Shown here piece by piece: positions 22,057 through 28,890 of a stretch of DNA of 34,031 bases. Position 1 is the first letter of the stretch; the number at the start of each line of letters is the position of its first letter. The position numbers were made by a program, and so were the translations under genes. A model generated the notes under the pieces. That model did not search any database. It saw only the letters and a program-made list of their open reading frames with translations, and had not been told where the DNA came from. Origin of the DNA: a virus; IMG/VR virus record IMGVR_UViG_3300032236_000448, positions 1 through 34,031 of that record. One strand, written 5' to 3'.

Positions 22057-22476
22057 CTACCCCAAAGTGCCGAACTGTTCCACGAAGTCCGACAACCTCA
22101 TCAACACAATCCCGTCAGAAGAACCGTCAGGCATCGCCACCATAAGGAACGGACGCGGATCACCCATCGGACGGGCAAGTTCGGACTGGGCACGGGCAGC
22201 CTCGAACCGTGTCGCTATCGGCTGAACCTGTTTCCCAGCCTTCATTTCGACACGGCACGAACCGCCCCACACTTCCTCATGGCGTGAGTTCACACCGGGG
22301 ATGCCTAGCTGCTTTCTCGCTTGACGTGCTTTCGAGTCGCCTTTGGCACGGTTCCGTTTCCCTCGGCATCGTGGGCAGGTACAGCCACGAATATGTCCCT
22401 CTGGGCGTTTCAACGGCGTCCCAAACAAACCGCAGCCACACACACAGTCGGCCTTCGGTTTCAGCATGTCGCTCAT
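22057..22476 (-). CDS. Zinc-cluster protein with PD-(D/E)XK-like nuclease signature
   Basis: A 139-aa protein beginning at an ATG that overlaps the WhiB stop as ATGA. Residues 11-37 contain two cysteine groups (CVCGC and CTCPRC), a zinc-binding head. The C-terminal half reads NSRHEEVWGGSCRVEMKAGK (63-82), where Glu67/68 and E77-x-K79 resemble a PD-(D/E)XK core, then FEAARAQSELARP and beta strands. This suggests a small endonuclease, for example for recombination junctions, but the family is not firmly recognised. It sits between WhiB and the initiator. Confidence 0.6.
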   Translation of the reverse strand: MSDMLKPKADCVCGCGLFGTPLKRPEGHIRGCTCPRCRGKRNRAKGDSKARQARKQLGIPGVNSRHEEVWGGSCRVEMKAGKQVQPIATRFEAARAQSELARPMGDPRPFLMVAMPDGSSDGIVLMRLSDFVEQFGTLG

Positions 22477-22709
22477 GCCAACCCCATCTGCTTCCTCAAC
22501 TCCCAACGTTCAGCCGGCGTCAACCCACCAAACATTCCATAGTTGTCGTTGTCGCGATACAACGTCGACAGGAGACATTCCTGCTGCACCTTGCAGTCCT
22601 TACACACCGCGCGAGGTTTCGCGTACTCGTTGTGCTTAGGGAAGAACACTTCGGTGTCCATCCCTTTGCACTCCGCAATCTCCCACCAGCGAATATCAGT
22701 CTTCGGCAT
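22473..22709 (-). CDS. WhiB-family iron-sulfur transcriptional regulator
   Basis: A 78-aa protein with the four WhiB cysteines: Cys14, Cys36, Cys39 and Cys45 (C-x21-C-x2-C-x5-C), expected to hold a 4Fe-4S cluster, followed by the turn GMFGGLTPAER at 58-68 and a short basic helix. I chose the ATG at 22709; GAGG precedes it. WhiB proteins bind the host primary sigma factor and occur only in Actinobacteria and their phages, so this gene is the best marker of the host phylum. In phages such as TM4 a WhiB protein represses host whiB2 and affects superinfection; a similar role here is inference. Confidence 0.93.
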   Translation of the reverse strand: MPKTDIRWWEIAECKGMDTEVFFPKHNEYAKPRAVCKDCKVQQECLLSTLYRDNDNYGMFGGLTPAERWELRKQMGLA

Positions 22710-23055
22710 ACCAGTCCTCACCCCAAATCATTGTTGGGTGAACACCGGCACGACAGGCGTACTCGTCGGCTTGGTACACGTTGAAACATGTTCCGTCCCT
22801 CAACCATTTCGTGACCGTCACCCGTGATGAACCGATGAGGTCAGCGACGGTGCTGGCGTTCGGTGTTTGCAGATACATCACCAGATCACGGGCAGGGAAA
22901 CGACGAGTCCGGGACTTCTTCGGTGTTTTGAACCTGCGTTCCACAATGCCGAAACGCTCCGTTTGTTGCTGTTGCAAACATTCAAACTTGTGCGCGTACA
23001 CACAGTCCTCGCAGCGGCATCCTGCCTGCCAGTTCAGTAATGTTCCATGTTCCAT
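22696..23055 (-). CDS. Cysteine-cluster plus helix-turn-helix DNA-binding protein
   Basis: A 119-aa protein. Residues 1-30 hold a zinc-type cluster (HGTLLNWQAGCRCEDCVYAH, with Cys13, 15, 18 and 26), a motif common in actinophage proteins. Residues 65-95 form a helix-turn-helix (ASTVADLIGSSRVTVTKWLR). The C terminus is acidic/aromatic (MIWGEDWYAED). It overlaps the WhiB gene by 14 nt. Together with WhiB it forms a regulatory pair in the P1 operon. Its target is unknown. Confidence 0.72.
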   Translation of the reverse strand: MEHGTLLNWQAGCRCEDCVYAHKFECLQQQQTERFGIVERRFKTPKKSRTRRFPARDLVMYLQTPNASTVADLIGSSRVTVTKWLRDGTCFNVYQADEYACRAGVHPTMIWGEDWYAED

Positions 23056-23058
23056 TTG

Positions 23059-23367
23059 TCAGCTCCTTTTGTTCTTCAACCAGTACGGGAAACGGTCATC
23101 GACTTGTGTCTCATACTTCGACACCTTCACGGCCTGAGCCTCCCGGTACTCGCGTTGAAACTGACGGAACTGTTCAGGTGTGATCTGGTGCGTACCGTTC
23201 GGGCATTTCGCGTCAACAGCAACAAACACCTTCATCCCTTGAGGGACACCACCGAAATCGGCTGACTCCCAAATGATGTCGGGTGCAGCACCACAATCCT
23301 CACACCGCCAGTCAGCAAAGTTACGGTCATCCAAATAAACGACGCGGTCAATGAATGTGTCAGGCAT
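23059..23367 (-). CDS. Hypothetical protein with CxxC motif
   Basis: A 102-aa protein with Cys22, Cys25 and Cys55 and a beta-rich centre (DIIWESADFGGVPQGMKVFV). The C-terminal half is a charged helix (TPEQFRQFQREYREAQAVKV). It overlaps the SSB gene by 8 nt and precedes the next gene by 3 nt. No family was recognised. The gene order suggests a link to DNA metabolism. Confidence 0.72.
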   Translation of the reverse strand: MPDTFIDRVVYLDDRNFADWRCEDCGAAPDIIWESADFGGVPQGMKVFVAVDAKCPNGTHQITPEQFRQFQREYREAQAVKVSKYETQVDDRFPYWLKNKRS

Positions 23368-23683
23368 CGCGGCGACTCCAACGCAGGCTCACGCCGGCTT
23401 CCTCAGCAACAAGGATTGGCTGGGAGGTCTTCTTGTTCCCATCCTTGTCGGTGTACTCATCGGTCTTGATCCGACCCGTGACGAGGACACGGTCACCCTT
23501 TTGGACGTTGGCGGCAAGGTTCTCAGCGAGTTCATCCCACGCCTCAACCTTCTGCCACGTTGTGACAACCTCATCGTTCTTCTTCGACTTCATCGCGATA
23601 GAGAAAGATGCGACAGGCTTACCAGCCTTCGTGAATCTCAGCTCAACCTCGGTCGCGTTTCCGCAAGCAGTCATGGTGTTCAT
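23360..23683 (-). CDS. ssb: Single-stranded DNA-binding protein
   Basis: A 107-aa protein with the OB-fold pattern of bacterial/phage SSB: NTMTACGNATEVELRFTKAG, KPVASFSIAM, TTWQKVEAWDELAENLAANV, KGDRVLVTGRIKTDEY, and KKTSQPILVAEEAGVSLRW. It is shorter than host SSB and lacks the acidic C-terminal tail that binds partner proteins. GAAAGGGG precedes the ATG, and its start overlaps the winged-helix gene as ATGA. It would coat single strands for the YqaJ/ERF recombination module and replication. Confidence 0.93.
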   Translation of the reverse strand: MNTMTACGNATEVELRFTKAGKPVASFSIAMKSKKNDEVVTTWQKVEAWDELAENLAANVQKGDRVLVTGRIKTDEYTDKDGNKKTSQPILVAEEAGVSLRWSRRDA

Positions 23684-24138
23684 TTTTCTACCCCTTTCAG
23701 GTAATTGTTTAGCGCGTCATCCAACATGGATAACGAGATAGGTGTCCCCCATTGGGCGACGACTTCGGTGGCGGCCTCAATCACGGCCTCCAATGCTTCC
23801 CTCTCTAACGAGGCTTTGGTGCGGACTGGTTCATCCAGTCGTTCCTCTGGTGCGTATGCGTGACGGTATTTCGCGGAGACATACACACCGCAGTTGCCGC
23901 GACGCTCGCCTCTCACAACGAACACTCGTTGCTGCTTGTGAAGGTTTGAGAGCGCACCGGATGCTGTGCCGTGATGAATGTTGAACTTGTCCGCAAGTTC
24001 TTTCCATGTCACCCCGGTACACATGCTGCGGTAGATGTGTTCCTCCACCAGATCGAGCGAATACGTTGTCCGTGCGATGGAGGTATCACGGCGCACGAAC
24101 CCTTGGGTGTCGTTGTATGCGCCTAGGTTCTCAGCCAT
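23680..24138 (-). CDS. Winged helix-turn-helix protein
   Basis: A 152-aa protein. The centre (about residues 25-80) shows a winged-helix domain: DLVEEHIYRSMCTGVTWKEL, ADKFNIHHGTASGALSNL, then a wing RVFVVRGERRGNCGVYV. The C-terminal half is helical. I chose the ATG at 24138, which has GGAG at a suitable distance. A start 18 codons upstream would lie deep in the preceding gene. Its place between ERF and SSB suggests a regulator of the recombination operon or a replication accessory protein. Confidence 0.75.
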   Translation of the reverse strand: MAENLGAYNDTQGFVRRDTSIARTTYSLDLVEEHIYRSMCTGVTWKELADKFNIHHGTASGALSNLHKQQRVFVVRGERRGNCGVYVSAKYRHAYAPEERLDEPVRTKASLEREALEAVIEAATEVVAQWGTPISLSMLDDALNNYLKGVEK

Positions 24139-24376
24139 GTCCACGCTCCGATGCTGGGAGAAGGCAAGGGAATCCTCGAAACCGTGCGTCACGAACGGAC
24201 ACCACGTTTCGGAACATGGTCTCAGCCTCGGACAGTTCCTCGTTCACGGTTGGGTCGTCGACGCCTTCCCAGAACTTGAACGCGACATCCTTCCACTCAT
24301 CCAGCGCAGTCAGCAGTTCACACTCACGGCACGGAACAGGTTCCTGCCACGAGGTGCAATCCATGTGATGGTTCAC
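24131..24376 (-). CDS. Hypothetical protein
   Basis: An 81-aa acidic protein, with Cys residues in CTSWQEPVPCRECELL and a helical VNEELSEAETMFRNVVSV segment. It overlaps the ERF stop as ATGA and the next gene by 8 nt, so it is translated in the recombination operon. No family was recognised. Confidence 0.7.
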   Translation of the reverse strand: MNHHMDCTSWQEPVPCRECELLTALDEWKDVAFKFWEGVDDPTVNEELSEAETMFRNVVSVRDARFRGFPCLLPASERGHG

Positions 24377-25023
24377 TTCACACCTGCCAAAGCGTTGATA
24401 ACAACCGGTGCCTCATCGCCTGCGACATCATCCAGCGACCCAATCTCACGACCAAGAATGTCCCCCACAAAGACGAGAAGGTCTTCACCGGGGTAACCCT
24501 TCTGCACCGTCTCGGCAATCCACTTTTGATGTGCTTTCGACAGGGCTGGCTTCTTTCCTACAGGTCGCGCAGCAGGCTTCACCGCTGGACGGGAAGGAGC
24601 TGATGAACGCTCATAGACCTGATGGTCGGGATCCATCTCATCGGTTGGCAGGCACAAGGCTTGAAGGAGTGCGGTACGGAACGCGACACTCATGGCTTTC
24701 GCTGTGGCCTTGTCACCAGAGTCCATCGATTCGGCTGCGACGATGCACGAGATTTGTGAACCGTCCCCTGCGTAGAAGGCGTATTCAACGGTGACCCGTG
24801 CGTGACCCATACTGGTTTGGTTCTTGCCGACGACGACGGTCTCATAGGTGGAGTCGATGACTCGGGGAACGACGACCACACCTTCCTTCCGCAACGCTGG
24901 CGACACAGCGTTCACGACTGCGTCGATACCTCGGAAACTGAAACCCTGCTGGGCGTTCCGTTCCGACTTGCTTACACCGCCTACCGCTTCCATCACGGAA
25001 GACAATCTTTTGATGATTTCCAT
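24373..25023 (-). CDS. erf: ERF-family single-strand annealing protein
   Basis: A 216-aa recombinase. The N-terminal domain (1-140) has QQGFSFRGIDAVVNAVSPAL, RKEGVVVVPRV, GHARVTVEYAFYAGDGSQI and DSGDKATAKAMSVAFRTALL, the characteristic ERF superfamily pattern. A Pro/Ala/Lys linker (140-165) and a small C-terminal domain follow. ERF proteins form rings that anneal complementary single strands in phage recombination and genome circularisation. Directly downstream of the YqaJ exonuclease and upstream of SSB, a typical trio. Confidence 0.93.
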   Translation of the reverse strand: MEIIKRLSSVMEAVGGVSKSERNAQQGFSFRGIDAVVNAVSPALRKEGVVVVPRVIDSTYETVVVGKNQTSMGHARVTVEYAFYAGDGSQISCIVAAESMDSGDKATAKAMSVAFRTALLQALCLPTDEMDPDHQVYERSSAPSRPAVKPAARPVGKKPALSKAHQKWIAETVQKGYPGEDLLVFVGDILGREIGSLDDVAGDEAPVVINALAGVK

Positions 25024-25028
25024 TGTGG

Positions 25029-25961
25029 TTATTCCCCCACGACTTTCAGAACCCTTGTGGTTCCTGCTGGCTTCTTGTATTGAGCAACGAGGTCTGGGTA
25101 ATCCAGTTCCAGTTGCTTCGTGTCCAACCGTGACCCGGTTGAACGCGACTTGTAAGTGACGACGATGTTGCCGTCGACGGTTCCTGCTTCGAACTCTCCC
25201 AAACGAGACACGAGCGCATCCCTAGCGGTTTTCTCCATCTGCTCACAATGCTCACGAGCTGATCTCGCAGCGTTATAGGCATCCACAAGTGCGACACCGT
25301 CAAAGCCTAACTCCACCGCACCAATCGGTGAGGGATACAAGGCCTTCACAATTTCTTCGGTGAATGTCACCCCGTCAGGGAGCCGGCGAGCGTCCAATGC
25401 TTGACCGACGTTGTCGGCTTGAAGCATGAGAGCGTCGATGTTGTCTTGGTCTCTGGTCACTACCCAATGTGGTGGCATGGCGAGCCTCATCCGCTTATCC
25501 AGCACAACGAACCTCACCTCCTTTGCTTTGGGGAGGCAGGCAAGTTGGGCGAGGGCTTGCCAGTAATACTCAGCTGGAAGCGAATCATCACAGGAGTAGG
25601 CGGTGGTGGTCTTAGCCTCCACAATCGTTTCGTACTTATCCGTGACACCATCCAGCGTGGCAATCAAACGTCCGTTGGTGAACATCTCATCCGGGGTGCG
25701 TACCTGTGAACCGATGATGTGCGCGGCGAACTCCAACAGGGCTGGCTCAAGAATGGTGCCACGCATCATGGCGTCGTTCTGTTCCTTCACTTCGGGATCA
25801 GACCACTTTTCGAGTGCGAGGTCGGCAATCGTTTTCCATTTCGATTCGTTCATTAGCACCGGTGCTTCTGATGCTCCGAAACGGACACGGCCTTTCTCGT
25901 CTCGGTGTCGGACGGTCAGCCATTCAAGGCTTCCGTGTTCTGGCTTTGGGATAGTTCCCAT
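25029..25961 (-). CDS. YqaJ-family recombination exonuclease
   Basis: A 310-aa protein with the YqaJ/lambda-exonuclease fold. GSLEWLTVRHRDEKGRVRFG leads into FGASEAP (28-34), RGTILEPALLEF (Glu72), ATLDGV (Asp104) and the PD-(D/E)XK core IVEAKTTT with Glu115 and Lys117, then EYYWQALAQLACL, a conserved Gln-helix. It resects double-strand ends 5' to 3' to give substrates for the ERF protein. GGAGG lies 8 nt before the ATG. It is the third gene after promoter P1. Confidence 0.92.
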   Translation of the reverse strand: MGTIPKPEHGSLEWLTVRHRDEKGRVRFGASEAPVLMNESKWKTIADLALEKWSDPEVKEQNDAMMRGTILEPALLEFAAHIIGSQVRTPDEMFTNGRLIATLDGVTDKYETIVEAKTTTAYSCDDSLPAEYYWQALAQLACLPKAKEVRFVVLDKRMRLAMPPHWVVTRDQDNIDALMLQADNVGQALDARRLPDGVTFTEEIVKALYPSPIGAVELGFDGVALVDAYNAARSAREHCEQMEKTARDALVSRLGEFEAGTVDGNIVVTYKSRSTGSRLDTKQLELDYPDLVAQYKKPAGTTRVLKVVGE

Positions 25962-25963
25962 CT

Positions 25964-26122
25964 TTATTTCCTCCCCTTGTTGTGGTGTTGGCGACTGTGT
26001 CGAATGTACGGATTGGGTGTGTCACGCTTCATCACGCTCCAAATGTGTTCTGCAAGAGCGATGCTGGGGATTCCAAGGAACCAGATCAGCGTGGTCGTGG
26101 TGTGTTCAGCTAATGCGAACAT
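25964..26122 (-). CDS. Small membrane-associated protein
   Basis: A 52-aa protein. The N-terminal half is hydrophobic (FALAEHTTTTLIWFLGIPSI) and likely spans or dips into the membrane; the C-terminal half is basic and His/Arg-rich (YIRHSRQHHNKGRK). The ATG at 26122 overlaps the upstream stop by one base, with AGGAG 9 nt upstream. Too short for a known family. It is coexpressed with the recombination module from P1. Confidence 0.65.
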   Translation of the reverse strand: MFALAEHTTTTLIWFLGIPSIALAEHIWSVMKRDTPNPYIRHSRQHHNKGRK

Positions 26123-26316
26123 CACTTGGTCTCCTGAGCTGCTTTGCACAGTCTCTCAACGACGCGCATGAGGTAAACCTCACCGAACTTCTTGAAATGA
26201 TTGGTGTGGTTGTCGAACTGATATTCAACAAAGTTGCCGTTATCCAACGGGATCCAGCGGATGCGCTGTCCGTTGATGGTGGTTTCAATCTTTTGGGTGT
26301 TGGTGTTTTGTTCCAT
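26122..26316 (-). CDS. Hypothetical protein, leaderless first gene after P1
   Basis: A 64-aa protein (EQNTNTQKIETTINGQRIRW at the start, then LDNGNFVEYQFDNHTNHFKK and a C-terminal helix). The ATG at 26316 coincides with the predicted transcription start of promoter P1 and lacks a ribosome site, as expected of a leaderless mRNA. A longer reading 12 codons upstream would run through the -10 and is excluded. The function is unknown. Confidence 0.75.
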   Translation of the reverse strand: MEQNTNTQKIETTINGQRIRWIPLDNGNFVEYQFDNHTNHFKKFGEVYLMRVVERLCKAAQETK

Positions 26317-26353
26317 GCCTTGAATATAAACCCGACTTGTAGGGCATGTCAAG
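26316..26353 (-). promoter_or_regulatory. Promoter P1, leaderless, with inverted-repeat operator
   Basis: On the minus strand: perfect -35 TTGACA (26352-26347), 18-bp spacer, -10 TATATT (26328-26323), and the ATG begins 7 nt after the -10, at the expected start point. An ACTTGTA half-site (26335-26341) faces a diverged half TGTCAAG (26347-26353) across 5 bp, matching the perfect repeat at P2. It would drive the recombination and replication genes. Confidence 0.82.
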
Positions 26354-26374
26354 CACTATTTATAGGAAATCCTC

Positions 26375-26397
26375 AAACCCTTACCCCACAAGGGTTT
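26375..26397 (-). terminator. Hairpin before P1
   Basis: A perfect 8-bp stem, AAACCCTT paired with AAGGGTTT, with a 7-nt loop, starting in the stop codon of the 43-aa gene. On the minus strand it is followed by GAGGATTT, a poor T-tract. It probably separates the upstream transcript from P1, making a terminator-promoter unit 22 bp long. Confidence 0.6.
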
Positions 26398-26528
26398 CAG
26401 GCAGCCGACCGAATCCCAACCAAAGCCTCCAACCGAGCCACCAAAGCCAGAAGTTCGTCCTGATCCGACCCATGAACCACCACGCGACGCAGAAACTCCA
26501 ACACCAACAACACGTCTCTCTGGCTCAT
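26397..26528 (-). CDS. Small helical protein
   Basis: A 43-aa protein (SQRDVLLVLEFLRRVVVHGS, then DQDELLALVARLEALVGIR) predicted to be two helices. The ATG at 26528 is supported by GGAG about 6 nt upstream. A longer frame upstream begins inside the HslV-like gene and crosses a hairpin, so it is less likely. The function is unknown. Confidence 0.55.
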   Translation of the reverse strand: MSQRDVLLVLEFLRRVVVHGSDQDELLALVARLEALVGIRSAA

Positions 26529-26545
26529 CACAACTCCATCTCTAG

Positions 26546-26566
26546 GGGGACACATTTCTAGTCCCC
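26546..26566 (-). terminator. Hairpin after the HslV-like gene
   Basis: GGGGAC (minus 26566-26561) pairs with GTCCCC (26551-26546) with a 9-nt loop. It lies 27 nt after the HslV-like stop and just before the ribosome site of the 43-aa gene. No T-tract follows; partial attenuation is the likely role. Confidence 0.45.
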
Positions 26567-26592
26567 TCTTCGAGCTGAGTGTCAGTCGTGAG

Positions 26593-27159
26593 TTATCCAA
26601 GTACCAGTTGAGACGCTGTATGGAACGGTGCAGCAGTCCCCGAATCAAACCTCGCAGCAACCTCCAACGCTGTGGTCACCGACTTCTTCGCAATATCAAC
26701 CCCGGACACATCCAGCATGGCGAGCGCACCCAACGCAAAGTCGCCGCCGCTCCCAATTGCGTACAACCCTGAAGCATCCCTGACCCATGCCCAGTCACCA
26801 CCAATCTCGTACACCGTGGCATTGACCAGCACCATCACCACGCTGTCCGTGTCAGTCTCATTTTTGGTGGTGATGCCTTCCCGGTCAAACACATCACGCA
26901 ACGCCGGGATGAACTTGGCGGTGATGAACTTGTCCAGCCGCAGGCCGCGCACCGTGGGAGGCGCAGGAAGATTGGACGCATAGGAAAGGACATTGATAAT
27001 TCGGACATCACCGGCAGCACCCAACAAATACCCGTTGTGTTTCACAATCTTCGAGGATCCGTGCCCAGCCGAGTAGACCCGTCCACCTTCGACAGCCATA
27101 CGGGAATCCCAACCAACAACAGCCCAACCATTCCCCTGAACAGCAGCGATAGTGGTCAT
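26593..27159 (-). CDS. HslV/proteasome-like Ntn-hydrolase peptidase
   Basis: A 188-aa protein with the N-terminal-nucleophile hydrolase fold. After Met removal Thr2 would be the catalytic N-terminal threonine (MTTIAAVQ, as in HslV). GWDSR gives Asp18, equal to proteasome Asp17, and Lys37 in SSKIVKHNG matches the catalytic Lys33. LLGAAGD and YAIGSGGDFALGAL match HslV segments. All core catalytic residues are kept, so an active threonine peptidase is likely. No HslU/ClpX-type unfoldase is in the genome; it may use a host ATPase or act alone. It overlaps the upstream 72-aa gene by 4 nt. Confidence 0.85.
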   Translation of the reverse strand: MTTIAAVQGNGWAVVGWDSRMAVEGGRVYSAGHGSSKIVKHNGYLLGAAGDVRIINVLSYASNLPAPPTVRGLRLDKFITAKFIPALRDVFDREGITTKNETDTDSVVMVLVNATVYEIGGDWAWVRDASGLYAIGSGGDFALGALAMLDVSGVDIAKKSVTTALEVAARFDSGTAAPFHTASQLVLG

Positions 27160-27374
27160 CCCTCGACACCTGCCTGAACTAACTCCACCCCCAACAACAA
27201 AGCAGTCGCAGGGTGAAGAATCATCGCATACTGGTCATCGTGGCCTTCATCGGCGAACCTGACCAGAATGGACGTGGTCACACCTTCATCGTCGATGGTG
27301 GCGACACGCTGGACGAGACACATGTTGAAAGTGACTGGGTCGATGTCACGACGAAAGATGTTTTCGTCGGTCAC
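27156..27374 (-). CDS. Hypothetical protein upstream of the HslV-like gene
   Basis: A 72-aa protein (DPVTFNMCLVQRVATIDDEG, VTTSILVRFADEGHDDQYAM, LHPATALLLGVELVQAG), beta-rich then helical. It overlaps the genes on both sides by 4 nt, so it is coupled to the metallophosphoesterase and the peptidase. It may be a partner or adaptor of the peptidase, but only the position suggests that. Confidence 0.7.
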   Translation of the reverse strand: MTDENIFRRDIDPVTFNMCLVQRVATIDDEGVTTSILVRFADEGHDDQYAMILHPATALLLGVELVQAGVEG

Positions 27375-28447
27375 CAGCCTTCCTTCTTTCGATCAGCGCA
27401 GAAGATAGGTGCAGTCCACGTCTTGCCGTGTTCCGGGCTAATCAGGAACATCGCTTGAGACGGTTCCTCATACCCGAAATTGGACGTAAAAGCGTACTCG
27501 TCGTATCCCTTCGTGGTTCCGTTGACCACAAAGTTCGGTGCAAACATGAGCGTGTGCCAATGCCCGAGACACATCAAATCAAACGACTGTTGAACAGCGG
27601 TCATCTTCGCGCGCTTCTTCGCATCCAAACGCATAATCGGCATGAACGCACCACCAATACCATTCCCACCATTGGCTTGGTCTCCGTGAGTCACCATGAT
27701 TCTCCATCCATAGGTGGTGACCACCGTGTCTGGTGATTCAGACACATCGAACGTAATCCGCTTGTCGTCCTTGAACATTTTCGCGAGGAGATGCCCGGTG
27801 AACCAGTCGAAATTGTCTCTGGCTCGAAACTTGCTTCTTGGCTTGCGAGTACGCCGAGAATGATTACCCACAACAACCGGAACGTGTACTTTGCCAAACT
27901 CGTCAGCAAGTAAAGAAATGCCAGCAGCAAGATGATCTGTCCAATGGAGGATGGAACCGAGAAGAGTGTCCTCGTTAGTTTGGGTAAGTTCCTCATGGAT
28001 GTCTCCGCTGTATAGGTCGCCCATCAACGGTACGACAATCCCGTCATACGAGATACCAGTCCAATAGTCGCGTGTCACTTTGACGGTGCCACGAAACGTT
28101 TCCGCCAAACGCATCTCCGCGATTTTGCGGTTGTAGGCGTTCATCCCCATGACTTCAGCTGGCTGCACAACCTCATCCAAGTGAAGGTCAGACAGAAGCA
28201 GGAATGGTGTTCCGCGATGCTTCGTGGATTTCTTCGGTGCGGTCAACCAAGCCGGCGCACCCTTAGCGCGGTCTGTAAGACCAATCATCAAACCCAACTC
28301 GGTCGTCACCCGTTCAAGGGATTCCTCAGCGATACGGGCACGTTCTTTCGCATCCGAGGCTTCACGGTTCGCTTTATCTAACTGCCGTTGAAAATGCAGA
28401 ACCTCGGCACGGTTCTCGGCCTCACCCATCTCGTCTCTAAGACTCAC
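27371..28447 (-). CDS. Calcineurin-like metallophosphoesterase
   Basis: A 358-aa protein. A coiled-coil N terminus (to about residue 50) precedes a metallophosphoesterase domain with all metal-binding motifs in order: LLLSDLHLDE (near 87-92), PLMGDLYSGD, VVVGNHSRR, IMVTHGDQ and CLGHWHT. This fits a nuclease or phosphatase of the SbcD/Mre11 or SPP1-type phage group; the substrate is unknown. I chose the GTG at 28447, which has AGGAAG 8 nt upstream; a GTG six codons earlier has no such site. It follows the small HTH-like gene, a pairing common in actinophages. Confidence 0.85.
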   Translation of the reverse strand: MSLRDEMGEAENRAEVLHFQRQLDKANREASDAKERARIAEESLERVTTELGLMIGLTDRAKGAPAWLTAPKKSTKHRGTPFLLLSDLHLDEVVQPAEVMGMNAYNRKIAEMRLAETFRGTVKVTRDYWTGISYDGIVVPLMGDLYSGDIHEELTQTNEDTLLGSILHWTDHLAAGISLLADEFGKVHVPVVVGNHSRRTRKPRSKFRARDNFDWFTGHLLAKMFKDDKRITFDVSESPDTVVTTYGWRIMVTHGDQANGGNGIGGAFMPIMRLDAKKRAKMTAVQQSFDLMCLGHWHTLMFAPNFVVNGTTKGYDEYAFTSNFGYEEPSQAMFLISPEHGKTWTAPIFCADRKKEGW

Positions 28448-28667
28448 AACGACACTTCCTTTCACGATGACGTTGGAAAGTGTCCCGATGAATCTTCCAA
28501 CCTTTAGCGTCAGCCAAACGAGCTAACGCTTGTAGAGGTACCTGCGGATCCGCAACGATTTCTTCCAGTTCGGTACGGGTTTCTTTGTCTAGTTTGTCAA
28601 AGAGTTTCCCGACCGAGCATTTGTTCGTCTTCAGGTACAGGGAGTTCATTTCGTCCCGTAGTCCCAT
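28437..28667 (-). CDS. Small helix-turn-helix-like protein
   Basis: A 76-aa protein. SVGKLFDKLDKETRTELEEI, VPLQALARLADAKGWKIH and RDTFQRHRERKCRC have the layout of a short DNA-binding protein in which the last helix is the recognition helix (Arg/His/Lys-rich). AAGGAG is ideally placed before the ATG at 28667. The gene starts 71 nt inside the end of the 97-aa membrane protein gene. This protein-metallophosphoesterase pair recurs in actinophages. DNA binding is inferred. Confidence 0.72.
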   Translation of the reverse strand: MGLRDEMNSLYLKTNKCSVGKLFDKLDKETRTELEEIVADPQVPLQALARLADAKGWKIHRDTFQRHRERKCRCES

Positions 28668-28890
28668 CTGTGGTCTCCTTGTGCGCGTGGTACGCGATGT
28701 GGGCGTATAAGTCCTTGCGGACTTCCTTTACATCTTGACCGACCTCTACTACCGATTCTTTGACTTCGTTGAGGATTTTCATGTTGTTGTTGTGTTGTTC
28801 GGTGTTTCGGGCGTCGAACTTGTGTGCCAAATACCAGACGAACGCTGGGGAGCCGAGCAAGGCGATGACAAGTGCGACTGCGGTGTTCAC
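28597..28890 (-). CDS. Membrane-anchored coiled-coil protein (holin-like accessory)
   Basis: A 97-aa protein read from a GTG at 28890 (GTGA overlap with the upstream stop). An N-terminal membrane span (NTAVALVIALLGSPAFVWYL) is followed by a coiled coil (MKILNEVKESVVEVGQDVKE) and an acidic tail. This layout is found in many actinophage lysis-cassette proteins (DUF2746-like). A role in lysis timing is likely but unproven. A longer frame upstream crosses the neighbouring 53-aa gene and is not supported. Confidence 0.7.
   Translation of the reverse strand: MNTAVALVIALLGSPAFVWYLAHKFDARNTEQHNNNMKILNEVKESVVEVGQDVKEVRKDLYAHIAYHAHKETTDGTTGRNELPVPEDEQMLGRETL

Noticed and set aside
24139-24192. Upstream start for the winged-helix protein
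   Set aside because: The longer form lies deep in the preceding gene and lacks a ribosome site; the ATG at 24138 has GGAG at a proper distance.
26529-26660. Long form (87 aa) of the small gene before P1
   Set aside because: It starts within the HslV-like gene and passes through a hairpin; the ATG at 26528 has a ribosome site.
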